From Kitasatospora arboriphila (GTDB lineage: Bacteria > Actinomycetota > Actinomycetes > Mycobacteriales > Mycobacteriaceae): 64,000 nucleotides of DNA. The translations under genes and the position numbers were made by a program. The notes under the pieces are model-generated. The model did not search any database and was not told the origin of the DNA. It saw only the letters and a program-made list of their open reading frames with translations. Shown one piece after another: positions 51,640 to 60,526 of the stretch (positions are counted from its first letter, which is position 1; every line of letters begins with the position of its first letter). Location of the stretch: contig NZ_JNYV01000002.1 of assembly GCF_000717275.1 (NCBI RefSeq), positions 372,001 through 436,000 of the forward strand, given 5' to 3'.

Positions 51640-51870
51640 CTAGGCTGGTGGGTTCGCACTCACCGAATCCTGGGGGCGTTCGCCCGAAGACATCTGTCGC
51701 CAGGCTCGGGGTGAGAGCCCATACATTGTCTTGAATCGTTTGCTGAAGTAGGAGCCGTTCGTAAATCCACACCGTCGCGCAACAGCGGCAATGGGCACAT
51801 CGCGCAACATTGCGCGACAGCTCTTTGGCAGCACCGATGCAGCACTTGGCGATTGCCCAGTGGCGTAATA
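51640..51870 (-). pseudogene. remnant of an AraC/GlxA-type regulator
   Basis: The C-terminal HTH is readable (RDVPIAAVARRCGFTNGSYFSKRFKTMYGLSPRAWRQ), with a damaged LGAGCQMYYAT segment before it. No amidase-like or effector domain lies upstream, and no proper start is present, so this is a decayed gene. The rest of 51406-52018 holds nothing I can assign. Confidence 0.65.
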
Positions 51871-52018
51871 CATCTGGCATCCAGCCCCGAGATGCGTGGG
51901 ACGGCAGGAGCAAGTCTGATGGTGACACTGGCCCAGTGGGTCGGTACAGGCATGACGAATCTGTGACATCCACGTCGTGATTCTTCCGTGGGCCGGTGTG
52001 GTGAGGCAGGCTGGTTTC

Positions 52019-52816
52019 ATGAGTGCACAACCTCGCATCGGAGTCATCGGCGGTTCTGGCTTCTACTCGTTCTTTGACTCCAGCGCCGATCAGGTGAAAG
52101 TACGCACCCCGTACGGTGATCCGAGTGCGGCGATCACCATCGGCGACGTCGGTGGGGTCCCGGTCGCGTTCCTCCCCCGGCATGGGGTGTCTCATGAGTA
52201 CGCGCCCCACACCGTTCCATACCGGGCCAACGCGTGGGCCTTGCGGTCTGTGGGTGTCCGACGGGTGTTCGCGCCGTGCGCAGTTGGCGGGCTCAACCCC
52301 GATCTCGCCCCCGGCACGATGGTGATCCCAGACCAACTGGTGGACCGCACCACGAGTCGTTCCCAAACATTCTTCGACGGCCCCGCCATCCACGTGGGCT
52401 ACGCGGACCCCTACTGCCCCACGCTGCGCATGACGGCCGCCACGGCCGCACCGGAGGCAGTCACCGAAGGCACGATGGTGGTGGTCGAGGGTCCGCGGTT
52501 TTCGACGAGGGCCGAGAGTCAGTGGTACGCCCGGCAGGGTTGGACGCTGATCAACATGACTGGGCACCCGGAAGCGGTTCTCGCCCGCGAACTCGAGATG
52601 TGTTACGCCTCCATTGCTTTGGTCACCGATATCGACGCCGGCCTGGTGGCCGGTGAAGGCGTGACCGCCTCGGAGGTGTTCGCGGTCTTCGAGCTTGGGC
52701 TAGAGCGCCTCCGGGAGGTCCTCGGCACCGCAATCGGTGATGCCGCAGAGCAATCCGAATGTCTCTGTGCACGAGGCGAACACGACATTGCCGCGGTGAT
52801 GGAGGTTGAGCTGTGA
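52019..52816 (+). CDS. mtnP: S-methyl-5'-thioadenosine phosphorylase
   Basis: 265 residues. It phosphorolyses methylthioadenosine to adenine and methylthioribose-1-phosphate. Blocks: IGVIGGSGFY near residue 7, FLPRHGVSHEYAPHTVPYRANAWAL near 51-75, PDQLVDRTTSR near 102, and VEGPRFSTRAESQWY near 160 followed by NMTGHPEAVLARELEMCYA near 180, the nucleoside-binding region. Length and position match Rv0535 of M. tuberculosis (from memory). Its stop overlaps the epimerase start (GTGA). A role in adenosyl-sugar salvage within this locus is possible but unproven. Confidence 0.93.
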   Translation: MSAQPRIGVIGGSGFYSFFDSSADQVKVRTPYGDPSAAITIGDVGGVPVAFLPRHGVSHEYAPHTVPYRANAWALRSVGVRRVFAPCAVGGLNPDLAPGTMVIPDQLVDRTTSRSQTFFDGPAIHVGYADPYCPTLRMTAATAAPEAVTEGTMVVVEGPRFSTRAESQWYARQGWTLINMTGHPEAVLARELEMCYASIALVTDIDAGLVAGEGVTASEVFAVFELGLERLREVLGTAIGDAAEQSECLCARGEHDIAAVMEVEL

Positions 52817-53850
52817 CACGTGTGTTGCTCACCGGGGCCGCCGGATTCATCGGTTCGCACATCATGTCCGCACTGATCGATCGCGGACATGATGTGGTCG
52901 CGGTCGACGGCATGGTGCCGGCGGCACATGGCGCCGGTGCAGCGGCTCCCGCCGGGGTACAGGTGGCCGATCTGAGGACAGCCGAGCTCATCGAGATGCT
53001 CGACGGCGTCGACGTCGTCTGCCATCAGGCCGCCCGGGTGGGCGCTGGTGTCGATGCCCGCGACGCGCCGGACTATGCTGCCGACAACGATCTGGTGACC
53101 GCCCGGCTGTTGGCCGCAATGTTCGAAACCCGTTGTCGCCGAATGGTACTTGCATCGTCGATGGTGGTCTACGGCGACGGCACCTATCGAGATCATTCTG
53201 GTGCTGTTGTCGACCCACCGCCACGTGATGTCGCCGATCTCGAGGCGGGCAGATTTGAGCGATACCTTCCCGGCGGCGAGCCCGCGCAGTGGGACCTGAC
53301 CCCAGAAGACGCCCCGCTGTCACCACGAAGCTACTACGCGGCGAGCAAAGCGGCACAGGAATCCTATTGCCGTGCATGGTCGCTCGAGACAAGCGGTGCG
53401 GTGACCGCGCTGCGTTACCACAACGTGTACGGTCCGCACATGCCCCGCGACACCCCCTACGCCGGGGTGGCGGCCATCTTCCGGTCGCAACTCGAGGCGC
53501 GGACGGCGCCGACGGTGTTCGAGGACGGCGGACAGATGCGAGACTTCGTGCACGTGGCCGACATCGCGGCCGCCAATGTCGCGGCCATCGAGCGGTCAAC
53601 GTCCGCCGACATCCGCGGGTTCGAGGCATTCAACATCTGCTCCGGGCATCCGATCTCGATCAAGCAGGTGGCCGAATCACTCACCACCGGCATCGACGGA
53701 CCTGCTCCGGTCACCACCGGGCGATACCGGCCAGGGGATGTCCGCCACATCGTCGCCGACCCGGCGCGGGCCGCCACCGCACTCGGTTTCCGGGCCACGA
53801 TCATGCCGGAGTTCGGCCTGCGAGAGTTCGCGACCGCACCGCTGCGCTAG
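52813..53850 (+). CDS. NAD-dependent sugar-nucleotide epimerase/dehydratase
   Basis: 345-residue extended SDR: Rossmann motif TGAAGFIGSH at 7-16, Ser in LASSMVVYG near 113, YYAASK near 176-181 and the sugar-binding HNVYGPHMPRDTPYAG near 200. It matches Rv0536 (named galE3) in length and place. Such enzymes epimerise or modify UDP- or dTDP-sugars; the exact reaction is open. Its stop codon overlaps the convergent kinase stop within the palindrome CTAG at 53847-53850. Confidence 0.92.
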   Translation: MTRVLLTGAAGFIGSHIMSALIDRGHDVVAVDGMVPAAHGAGAAAPAGVQVADLRTAELIEMLDGVDVVCHQAARVGAGVDARDAPDYAADNDLVTARLLAAMFETRCRRMVLASSMVVYGDGTYRDHSGAVVDPPPRDVADLEAGRFERYLPGGEPAQWDLTPEDAPLSPRSYYAASKAAQESYCRAWSLETSGAVTALRYHNVYGPHMPRDTPYAGVAAIFRSQLEARTAPTVFEDGGQMRDFVHVADIAAANVAAIERSTSADIRGFEAFNICSGHPISIKQVAESLTTGIDGPAPVTTGRYRPGDVRHIVADPARAATALGFRATIMPEFGLREFATAPLR

Positions 53851-54899
53851 CCGTCGGATCTTTCTGCAGGGGCGGGCCCCGCGGTCACCGGCAGGAGTAC
53901 CTCGAACCGGCTGCCCGGTTCACGATTGGACACGGTGATCCGGCCCCCGTGTGCACTGACCAGGCCCTCGGCGATTGCCAGTCCCATTCCCGACCCTGCA
54001 GGTAGTCCGTTGTCGTCCCGGGGCGTCCGCGCCGATGTGCCGCGGTAGGCGATCTCGAAGATCCGTGTCATCTCGTGTTCGGCGATTCCGGGTCCGGCGT
54101 CGTCGACCCGTAAAAATGCATACGATTCGTGGCGGCCCACCTCGATGTGCACCGGGCAGCCATTCGGGGTGTGCGCGATCGCGTTGATGACCAAATTGGT
54201 CAACACCCGCGATACGGCCCTGCCGTCGGCATCGACCACAACGGGAGATTCCGGCATGACGGGCCACAGGCGGACCTCGGCCCGATCGGCGGCGGCACCG
54301 CATCCGGCGATGACTTCGTCGACCACTTCGCGCAGATCCAGGTGTTCGCGATCGAGGCGCACGGCGCCGGCATTGATCTTGGACATCTCGAACAGGTCGT
54401 CGACCATGTCCGACAATCGGACGGCGTCGCGATCGATCTGACGCGCGAACGTGGAGACCTCCTCGGCGTCGGACACGATCCCGTCCGCCAGGGCTTCTGC
54501 CATTGCGCGGATGTCGGCGAGCGGGGTGCGTAAGTCGTGACTGACCCACGCGATCAGTTCCCGCCGCGACTGTTCAGCGGCCCGTTCCTGTTCGCGCGCA
54601 TGACGCTCCCACACGGTGCGGCGGGCCTGGAATCGGCCTAGCAGCACCGCTGCCGGGATGGCGATGACGGCCACCGAGGTGAGAACCGTCGCGGTCCGCT
54701 TCATGTCGTCGGTGAACATGAATCCACTGACGCCGATCACTCCCATCAGGATGGCGACGGGCGGAATCATCACCATCACAACGGTGTTCGTCACCAGCGA
54801 CAGTCGCTGGAGGCGTAGCAAGATCACGGTGCCGAGTAGGACCACCGGTGCGGACCAGAGCAACGAGAGTCCGACTATCTGTGGAATGTCGGTTGCCAT
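53847..54899 (-). CDS. membrane sensor histidine kinase
   Basis: 350 residues. Three or four N-terminal helices (near 8-28, 37-60, 70-90) with almost no extracellular domain, so sensing is likely in the membrane. Then comes the dimerisation/phosphorylation helix with ELIAWVSHDLRTPL (phosphorylated His near residue 121), the N-box LTNLVINAIAHTPNG near 235, and the G-boxes DDAGPGIAEHE near 270 and GSGMGLAI near 310. Partner of the response regulator, with starts 4 bases apart (54899/54904). It belongs to the reverse operon led by the 455-residue membrane protein. Confidence 0.94.
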   Translation of the reverse strand: MATDIPQIVGLSLLWSAPVVLLGTVILLRLQRLSLVTNTVVMVMIPPVAILMGVIGVSGFMFTDDMKRTATVLTSVAVIAIPAAVLLGRFQARRTVWERHAREQERAAEQSRRELIAWVSHDLRTPLADIRAMAEALADGIVSDAEEVSTFARQIDRDAVRLSDMVDDLFEMSKINAGAVRLDREHLDLREVVDEVIAGCGAAADRAEVRLWPVMPESPVVVDADGRAVSRVLTNLVINAIAHTPNGCPVHIEVGRHESYAFLRVDDAGPGIAEHEMTRIFEIAYRGTSARTPRDDNGLPAGSGMGLAIAEGLVSAHGGRITVSNREPGSRFEVLLPVTAGPAPAERSDG

Positions 54900-54903
54900 C
54901 AGG

Positions 54904-55608
54904 TCACCGCCTGGCCGAATCGGATACCCAGCGGTATCCCTGTCCCCACACCGTTTCCAGTGAATTGCAGTCGCCGAGCTTTGCGCGTAACCGTTTGACG
55001 TGAACCGTCACGGTGGACAGGTCGCCGAACGACCAACCCCAGACCTGAGAGAGCAATTGTTCGCGACTGAAGACCACGTCGGGGTGGGCGAGAAAGAAGC
55101 GCAGTAGGTCGAACTCGCGTTTGGTCGTGTTCACCGGCTCGCCGGCGACCGTGACGTTTCGTGCGTCTGCGTCCATCACGATGTTGCCGTCGCTGAGGTT
55201 GACGGCGGCCGCGGGACCGGACCAGGTCGCGACGCTGCGGCGGAGAACCGATTGCACGCGCAACGCCAGTTCCCGCGGACTGAACGGTTTGATGACGTAG
55301 TCATCGGCGCCTGCCTCCAAACCGACCAGTCGGTCTTCTTCTTCGCCAGACGCAGTCAGCAGAATGACCGGCATCCCGGCGTAGGGTCCACGCCGAATCT
55401 CGGTCAACACTTCGATTCCACTGCGTGTAGGCATCATCACGTCCAGGATTGCCAGGTCCACGCGGTGATTCTCGAGATGCTCCAGCGCCTTGTCGCCCGA
55501 GCTCACCAACGTCACCTGCAGTCCGTCACGCTCGAGGTAGCGGCGCACCACATCACTGACGATGGGATCGTCGTCGGCCATCAGAATTCGCACCTCTTCA
55601 GCAAACAT
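54904..55608 (-). CDS. OmpR/PhoB-type response regulator
   Basis: 234 residues. Receiver domain: MADDDP acidic pocket at ~10-15, phospho-acceptor Asp in LAILDVMMP near residue 54, Thr in LLTAS near 82 and Lys in YVIKPF near 104. The C-terminal winged helix carries KREFDLLRFFLAHPDVVFSREQLLSQVWGW and VHVKRLRAKLGD (residues ~160-215). ATG at 55608 is just before the receiver and only 5 bases after the preceding stop, indicating a single transcript. Its regulon is unknown; the surrounding sugar genes are candidates. Confidence 0.95.
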   Translation of the reverse strand: MFAEEVRILMADDDPIVSDVVRRYLERDGLQVTLVSSGDKALEHLENHRVDLAILDVMMPTRSGIEVLTEIRRGPYAGMPVILLTASGEEEDRLVGLEAGADDYVIKPFSPRELALRVQSVLRRSVATWSGPAAAVNLSDGNIVMDADARNVTVAGEPVNTTKREFDLLRFFLAHPDVVFSREQLLSQVWGWSFGDLSTVTVHVKRLRAKLGDCNSLETVWGQGYRWVSDSARR

Positions 55609-55613
55609 TGCAT

Positions 55614-56981
55614 TTACCAATAGGTCCACACGAGGTGGTTGATTAGCAGTGCGGTGAGTGCCTGCCCGGCCAGCCAGAATCGATGGGACGGGCGCGGCAG
55701 CAAGGCCGTCGCGACCAGTAGCCATACGCTGAACGGCAGCCAGATCCGCTCGACCTCGGCTTTGCTGAGAGCACTGAGGTCAGCGATGATCATCGCGAGC
55801 AGACCGGCCACCGCCAGTAGCACAACGGCTTCTCGTCGGCGAAGCCTTCGCGGTCGTAGCGCGCGCCCCAGTCCAACCGCGGCAGCGGGCCCCACCGCAC
55901 ACAACGCAGAGGCGAAGTTTGCCCAACCCCAGTACGAGAACGGTCGTAAGGTCGCCACTCCCTGGTAATAACGTTCGACTACGAGGTGGTAACCGTCGAA
56001 CCACCAGAATCCGAAGGCAGCAAAGATTCCGGCCACAACCGCCGCGGCCGGGACCGCGTAAAGAATCGGACGGTACTTCCGTGCGGCGACGAGGACTGCG
56101 ATGGCGAGGACCCCCATCAGCACAAGCCCATAGTTCAGGAAGATCGCGAAACCCAGGACCAGACCGCTCCCGACCGCGGCCGCGACAGCGCGCTTGCCGG
56201 CGGCAGTCGCAGCGATCGCCAGCAGGGCGATGCCCCAAGCGGCGACCCCCATGTAGTAGCCGTCCGCAGAAACGCCCATCCACACCGCCCCCGGGGTGAG
56301 CGCGACGAACGGAGCAATTCGCCTGGCCGTCGCTTCGTCACCGAGGCGCGCCGTCGTGATCAGCAGGGCCCCGGCGGCACTGCAACCGACGACGATCACA
56401 AAGGCGGCGGCCCAGGCACCGCCACCGAGTCCGATCCGGTCGAGCAGAACAAACGTCAACAACGACCCGGGTGGGTGTCCGGAGACGTGCGTGGTCCACG
56501 AGTCCGGCTGAAAGTCGAGGATGCGGCTCGAGAACTCGTCGAGCATCCCGGTGATGCTCGAGACTTCAGGTACCTCGGCCAGGTATTCGTCAGGTCTGAC
56601 AAGCCGACCGGCAAACCCGCGGTTCCAGCCGTCGATCATTGACAGCGAGAAGGTCCAAACAAGCCCGGTTGCCATACTGGTGATCACCAGAAGCGTCCAG
56701 GACAACCGAGCCGCAAGGACTGGTCCGTACGCGATGACAACGAGAGCGGTGAGAACCGCAGCCACGGTGCCGTATCCGAAGTGCGGGTCGAACTCCCCGA
56801 ACAGTGGCGGTGCGAGCGCAAAGATGTTGATGCGCCACTCGGCATCACCAACCATCGGCGCCACCACCGCGGCGACCAGCAAAGCCGTTGCCGCAAAAAC
56901 GGATACCAGATCTCCCCGGCTCATCCAGGGGCCATGTTCCGGAGTGCCCGGTGCTCTGCGGGTGTCCAGGGTTTCGGTCAC
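55614..56981 (-). CDS. polytopic membrane protein, glycosyltransferase-C-like (Rv0541c-like)
   Basis: About 455 residues with roughly 12 transmembrane helices. An early periplasmic loop holds FGEFDPHFGYG (near residue 55), and a later loop HPPGSLLTFVLLDRIG (near 168); acidic residues in such first loops are typical of GT-C membrane glycosyltransferases using lipid-phosphate sugars. Size and location fit Rv0541c of M. tuberculosis (from memory). A mannosyl- or other sugar-transfer role is an inference. GTG at 56981 is the likely start; the frame opens at 57008. It leads the reverse operon with the two-component system. Confidence 0.82.
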   Translation of the reverse strand: MTETLDTRRAPGTPEHGPWMSRGDLVSVFAATALLVAAVVAPMVGDAEWRINIFALAPPLFGEFDPHFGYGTVAAVLTALVVIAYGPVLAARLSWTLLVITSMATGLVWTFSLSMIDGWNRGFAGRLVRPDEYLAEVPEVSSITGMLDEFSSRILDFQPDSWTTHVSGHPPGSLLTFVLLDRIGLGGGAWAAAFVIVVGCSAAGALLITTARLGDEATARRIAPFVALTPGAVWMGVSADGYYMGVAAWGIALLAIAATAAGKRAVAAAVGSGLVLGFAIFLNYGLVLMGVLAIAVLVAARKYRPILYAVPAAAVVAGIFAAFGFWWFDGYHLVVERYYQGVATLRPFSYWGWANFASALCAVGPAAAVGLGRALRPRRLRRREAVVLLAVAGLLAMIIADLSALSKAEVERIWLPFSVWLLVATALLPRPSHRFWLAGQALTALLINHLVWTYW

Positions 56982-57094
56982 AGTTACAACGTAGGCGCCG
57001 ACTCCCACCGTTTTGTGCTCTTCGGAGCAGACGTCATTGTTCCGTCACCTGATTCTGCTGGCCATGTCCACCCGTCCCTCCTACCGTCGAAGAC

Positions 57095-57790
57095 ATGGGA
57101 GATCACAGTAATTCGCGCATGATTGCCACTGTGGTGATCCCGTGCCGGGACGAAGCCGGGTCTTTGGCTGAGCTCGTTCGCGCTCTGCCCCCTGATCTCC
57201 ACCCACTGGTTGTCGACAACGGCAGCACCGACGGCACGGCAGAGATCGCCGCTCAGCTGGGTTGCACCGTTGTGTACCAACCGGTTCCGGGATATGGCTC
57301 AGCCGTCCACGCCGGGATTGAGGCGTCCGACACGGAGATCGTCTGCACCATCGACGGTGACGGCTCGATGGACCCGGCCGATCTGACGAAACTGGTTGCT
57401 GCGGTTGTGGCGGGCGCCGACCTCGCCGTCGGACGGCGACGGCCTGTGGGCCTGCGAACCTGGCCACTACATTCACGGCTGGGAACCGAGTGGATTGCCC
57501 GCCGGCTCCGAAAGCGTTACCGCATACCGATACATGACATCGGGCCGGTTCGTGCGGTTCGAAGAGATGACGTACTGCGCCTGGGGATCACCGATCGTCG
57601 GTTCGGGTACCCGGTGGAACTCTTGGCCAGGGCGGGAGCAGCGGGTTGGAAGATAACGGAATTGGACGTCGCCTATCGACCCAGGTCTGCCGGGCGATCA
57701 AAAGTGTCGGGGTCAATGAAGGGGACGTTTCGGGCAGCCCGTGATTTCCTTTCGGTTCTTCATCAGATGGAGGAGAGAGTTGCCTACTGA
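57095..57790 (+). CDS. GT2-family glycosyltransferase (Rv0539-like)
   Basis: 231 residues of a GT-A fold glycosyltransferase: VVIPCRDEAGSLAELV at ~13-28, VVDNGSTDGTAEIA near 39, DXD-type TIDGDGSMDPADL near 90-102. Dolichyl- or polyprenyl-phosphate sugar synthases of this group load a lipid carrier with a sugar from a nucleotide donor. No C-terminal membrane helices are present, so it acts from the cytoplasmic face. Fits Rv0539 in place. It overlaps the next gene by 11 bases. Confidence 0.9.
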   Translation: MGDHSNSRMIATVVIPCRDEAGSLAELVRALPPDLHPLVVDNGSTDGTAEIAAQLGCTVVYQPVPGYGSAVHAGIEASDTEIVCTIDGDGSMDPADLTKLVAAVVAGADLAVGRRRPVGLRTWPLHSRLGTEWIARRLRKRYRIPIHDIGPVRAVRRDDVLRLGITDRRFGYPVELLARAGAAGWKITELDVAYRPRSAGRSKVSGSMKGTFRAARDFLSVLHQMEERVAY

Positions 57791-58460
57791 CACGCACCAG
57801 GGAATCTTGATCGTTGCCAAAGCGCCGGTCCCCGGGCAGGTGAAAACCCGTCTCACAAAACTTCTTTCGACCGAGGATGCCGCCGATCTGGCAGCAGCCG
57901 CGCTGCTCGACACCTTGGACACGGCTTTGGCGGTTCACTCGGCGATGCCGGTTGTCGCCATCACAGGCGCGCTGGACAGTGCGATGCGTAGCGAGGAGAT
58001 CGGCTGGCGACTGCGCCACGTCACAGTGATAGCCCAGCGTGGCAACACTTTTGGTGAGCGCCTACAGAACGCCCACCGAGATGCGAATGACGTGGTGGGC
58101 GGGGCCATCTTCCAGGTCGGGATGGACACTCCGCAAGTGACGGCAGGACAGTTCAGGGCAGCGCTGGCAGCGCTGGCGGAAACAGACTCCGTTCTCGGCC
58201 CGGCAACCGACGGCGGTTGGTGGGGACTGGGCCTTCATGGTGCCCGCGGAGCTCACTCTCTCGTCGGCGTCCCGATGTCATCACCGGACACAGGTGCAGC
58301 CACCCGGTCAGCTTTGGAGGACAGCGGCCTTCGGGTGACCGAACTACCTGAACTGACCGACGTCGACCGCCCCGAGGACGTCGATGACGTTGCGCGGCGG
58401 TGTGCCCCCGGTAGTCGATTCGCTGAGGCAGCGGCGGCTCTGCTGGAGCGTTCAGTATGA
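57780..58460 (+). CDS. DUF2064/TIGR04282-type glycosyltransferase-like protein (Rv0540-like)
   Basis: 226 residues. LIVAKAPVPGQVKTRLTKLL near residue 10-29 is the family start, followed by QVGMDTPQVTAGQFRAAL near 115 and GPATDGGWWGLGL near 143; nucleotide-sugar-transferase-like fold. TIGR04282 members have been linked to arsenosugar or similar glycosyl chemistry in other bacteria, but no arsM or radical-SAM partner is present here. TTG at 57780 is supported by GGAGGAG seven bases upstream and overlaps the GT2 gene. Fits Rv0540. Confidence 0.9.
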   Translation: MPTDTHQGILIVAKAPVPGQVKTRLTKLLSTEDAADLAAAALLDTLDTALAVHSAMPVVAITGALDSAMRSEEIGWRLRHVTVIAQRGNTFGERLQNAHRDANDVVGGAIFQVGMDTPQVTAGQFRAALAALAETDSVLGPATDGGWWGLGLHGARGAHSLVGVPMSSPDTGAATRSALEDSGLRVTELPELTDVDRPEDVDDVARRCAPGSRFAEAAAALLERSV

Positions 58461-59122
58461 CGATCGCCAACGAGTCCTCGAGCACAGAGATCTTCGACGG
58501 TGCCGTGTCTGAAGCTCTCGTGGGTGAACGGGCCTGGTTGCGGTACGCCGACGGTACTCGTGACGAATTGCCGGTGGATCGCTGGCTCGGGACGAGCGTC
58601 ACTGCCTCCGACTCCGAGTTCGATCGCCGGGTGGCCAAAAAGTGTTTCGGGCCCACCGTGGACCTCGGATGCGGACCTGGCCGGCTCGTGCATCGGTTGA
58701 GCGCCAACGGCATCGCGGCCCTGGGCGTCGACCACAGCGATCAGGCGGTGGCCATGACACGCGCACAAGGCGGAGCTGCCATCCGACGCAGTATGTTCGA
58801 CCGCCTTCCGGGAGAGGGTCGGTGGCGGCATGTGCTGCTGCTGGACGGAAACATAGGTATCGGTGGCGAACCCGCCCGCGTGACGAAGCGTGCTGCTGAG
58901 TTGATCGCGCCAGGAGGATCCATCATCATCGAACTCGACTCGAACGTGGACGGGCTTCGACGTGGCGCGGCGCGGGTGGAGACCAGAACGTCTCATGGTG
59001 AGTGGTTCCCCTGGGCGCGAGTCGGGATCGACTACGCATCAACGTTGGCCCATACCGCCGGACTACCGTTCCGGAACGAAACCGTCTGTGGGCGAGACGT
59101 GTTGGAGATCATTGCGCAGTGA
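58457..59122 (+). CDS. class I SAM-dependent methyltransferase
   Basis: 221 residues. Motif I GPTVDLGCGPGRL near residue 68-79, an acidic residue in ALGVDHSDQAV near 95 and motif-III-like GGSIIIELDSNV near 152. N-terminal ~60 residues include YADGTRDELPVDRW. Substrate unknown; a methylated sugar or lipid-linked product is plausible in this locus. Start overlaps the previous stop by ATGA, so it is part of the GT2/DUF2064 operon. Confidence 0.9.
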   Translation: MTIANESSSTEIFDGAVSEALVGERAWLRYADGTRDELPVDRWLGTSVTASDSEFDRRVAKKCFGPTVDLGCGPGRLVHRLSANGIAALGVDHSDQAVAMTRAQGGAAIRRSMFDRLPGEGRWRHVLLLDGNIGIGGEPARVTKRAAELIAPGGSIIIELDSNVDGLRRGAARVETRTSHGEWFPWARVGIDYASTLAHTAGLPFRNETVCGRDVLEIIAQ

Positions 59123-59469
59123 TGGCCCGAACTCCGATGTCGCAGAGCGGGTGGGCGACGATTGGTCGTCGGTGTCGTAGCAGATGCGTACCGTGCTCGG
59201 TCCGATCCATCCCGCTGATACCGCGCCACACACACTCTCACCGTGTGATCGGGCGTGCAGGGCAGCGAGATCATCGAACAATCCGCAGTCCCTCATCGAT
59301 GCCAGGGCTGGATCATTCCGAGCGAGCATCAGATGTCCGAGAATGAGTTCGCGCCTGGTCATCGAAACCGCCGCGTCGTACGCAATGGGCCCGCCCCCAT
59401 GTGGGAGTGGCCTCCGTGTTCATACATGTAATTCCTGTCATTGGTCAGCCGGGGATCGGGGCGAGCCCA
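59123..59469. other. gene-free stretch after the methyltransferase
   Basis: About 350 bases. Open frames on both strands (for example 59063-59362 on the minus strand) overlap the methyltransferase and lack ribosome sites, so I do not accept them. Confidence 0.5.
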
Positions 59470-59509
59470 TAGGTGTGGCCAGAACCATTTCTGGTTCTGG
59501 CCACACCTA
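59470..59509 (-). terminator. strong terminator after the lipoprotein gene
   Basis: Perfect 18-base stem (59470-59487 with 59492-59509) and four-base loop, 16 bases past the minus-strand lipoprotein stop. It may also end the opposite methyltransferase operon. Confidence 0.8.
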
Positions 59510-59525
59510 CCTCTGACAGCGAGAG

Positions 59526-60224
59526 CTACTGGGTGTTGATGGTGATTGTCGCGATCCCGACCACCAGCCCGGCCTTCACAGCGTCTGTGTTGAAGGTCTT
59601 GTTCAACAGGCCTGCAGCGTCGGCGGACATCTTCACGGTGGTTCCGGTCAGTACGGCGGTGCCGTCGGGATTGGACTGCAACGGCTGGAGTGTGCTGCCG
59701 TCCAGATCAAAGATGACTGCCTGCGGCGCTGCGACGGTTCCGTTGACCGTCACATCTCCCATCAGTTTCGACGTGCCGGGGTCGATGTTGAAGTTCGTGA
59801 GTTCGACGACGGTGTCGCCGGCCGTCAGCGACAAACCGCTGCCCTCGTGGTTGATGATGCCCTGAACATAGGGCTGGATGCTGCCCGGTGTGTAGTAGGT
59901 GACATTGCCGCCGGTGATCGGGAAGACCACTGAGCCGCCCTCCATCGTCGCACCGCCTACGGTGCCCGGGGTCAGCATCAGCGTGGTCAGCGCGTCGGTG
60001 AAACCTTTGTCCAGCGCGACCGCGGTGGTCCGTCCGGTCAGAGCGGGCACGACGGCCGCCGGAGTGGGTGCAGGTTGCTCGCTTGTCGGTCCTGCAGTCT
60101 GAGCCGACGTAGCCGGCGAAGTCGATGACCCGCCCGAGGAATCGTCCTCCGAACAGGCCGCCAGGCCGAATACGGCAATGGCAGCAATAGCGGTTCCGGT
60201 GAATACTTTTCGAGTTGTATACAT
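59526..60224 (-). CDS. lipoprotein of unknown function
   Basis: 232 residues. ATG at 60224 begins a signal peptide (FTGTAIAAIAVFGLAAC) with lipobox LAAC near residue 24, then a Ser/Thr/Pro/Gly linker. The mature domain (VALDKGFTDALTTL; GGSVVFPITGGNVTYYTPG; GGVTVNGT-like repeats of strands) is beta-rich and resembles HtaA-like or choice-of-anchor domains; the end reads KMSADAAGLLNKTFNTDAVKAGLVVGIATITI. Fixed on the outer face of the membrane. Divergent from the molybdopterin oxidoreductase gene. Confidence 0.82.
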   Translation of the reverse strand: MYTTRKVFTGTAIAAIAVFGLAACSEDDSSGGSSTSPATSAQTAGPTSEQPAPTPAAVVPALTGRTTAVALDKGFTDALTTLMLTPGTVGGATMEGGSVVFPITGGNVTYYTPGSIQPYVQGIINHEGSGLSLTAGDTVVELTNFNIDPGTSKLMGDVTVNGTVAAPQAVIFDLDGSTLQPLQSNPDGTAVLTGTTVKMSADAAGLLNKTFNTDAVKAGLVVGIATITINTQ

Positions 60225-60526
60225 GTGGTTTGTCCGATCTACCCGAGGGCAAGTTGTGTAATGGGTATTCGCCACCCTCCCTTTCTCGGATGGGTTTCGC
60301 CTCCAGCAAAAGTAATGCCCGAGTTGGCAGTAAGGTTATGATGTCTACACGAACGGTCGACATACGTTGTGGTTCAGCCGATTACGGCTGCTTCTTGTGC
60401 ACCATGCGCTCTCGCGGGGCCGATTGAAGCGGTGGGAGAAAGTTGATTTCCCTCGATCGGTTTTTCGTGAAAGAACAAGTGGCACCACAGACCAAGCCGC
60501 CGACCCTGTGGGTACGAATAACTGAT
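60225..60526. other. divergent promoter region before the molybdopterin gene
   Basis: About 302 bases between the divergent lipoprotein and molybdopterin oxidoreductase genes. A frame continuous with the latter opens at 60443. No clear operator seen. Confidence 0.4.

Noticed and set aside
57780..58460. Arsenosugar biosynthesis gene
   Set aside because: The TIGR04282-like protein alone is not enough; the arsenic methyltransferase and radical-SAM partner are missing.
59063..59362. 99-residue open frame on the minus strand
   Set aside because: Overlaps the methyltransferase end, lacks a ribosome site and shows no recognisable domain.
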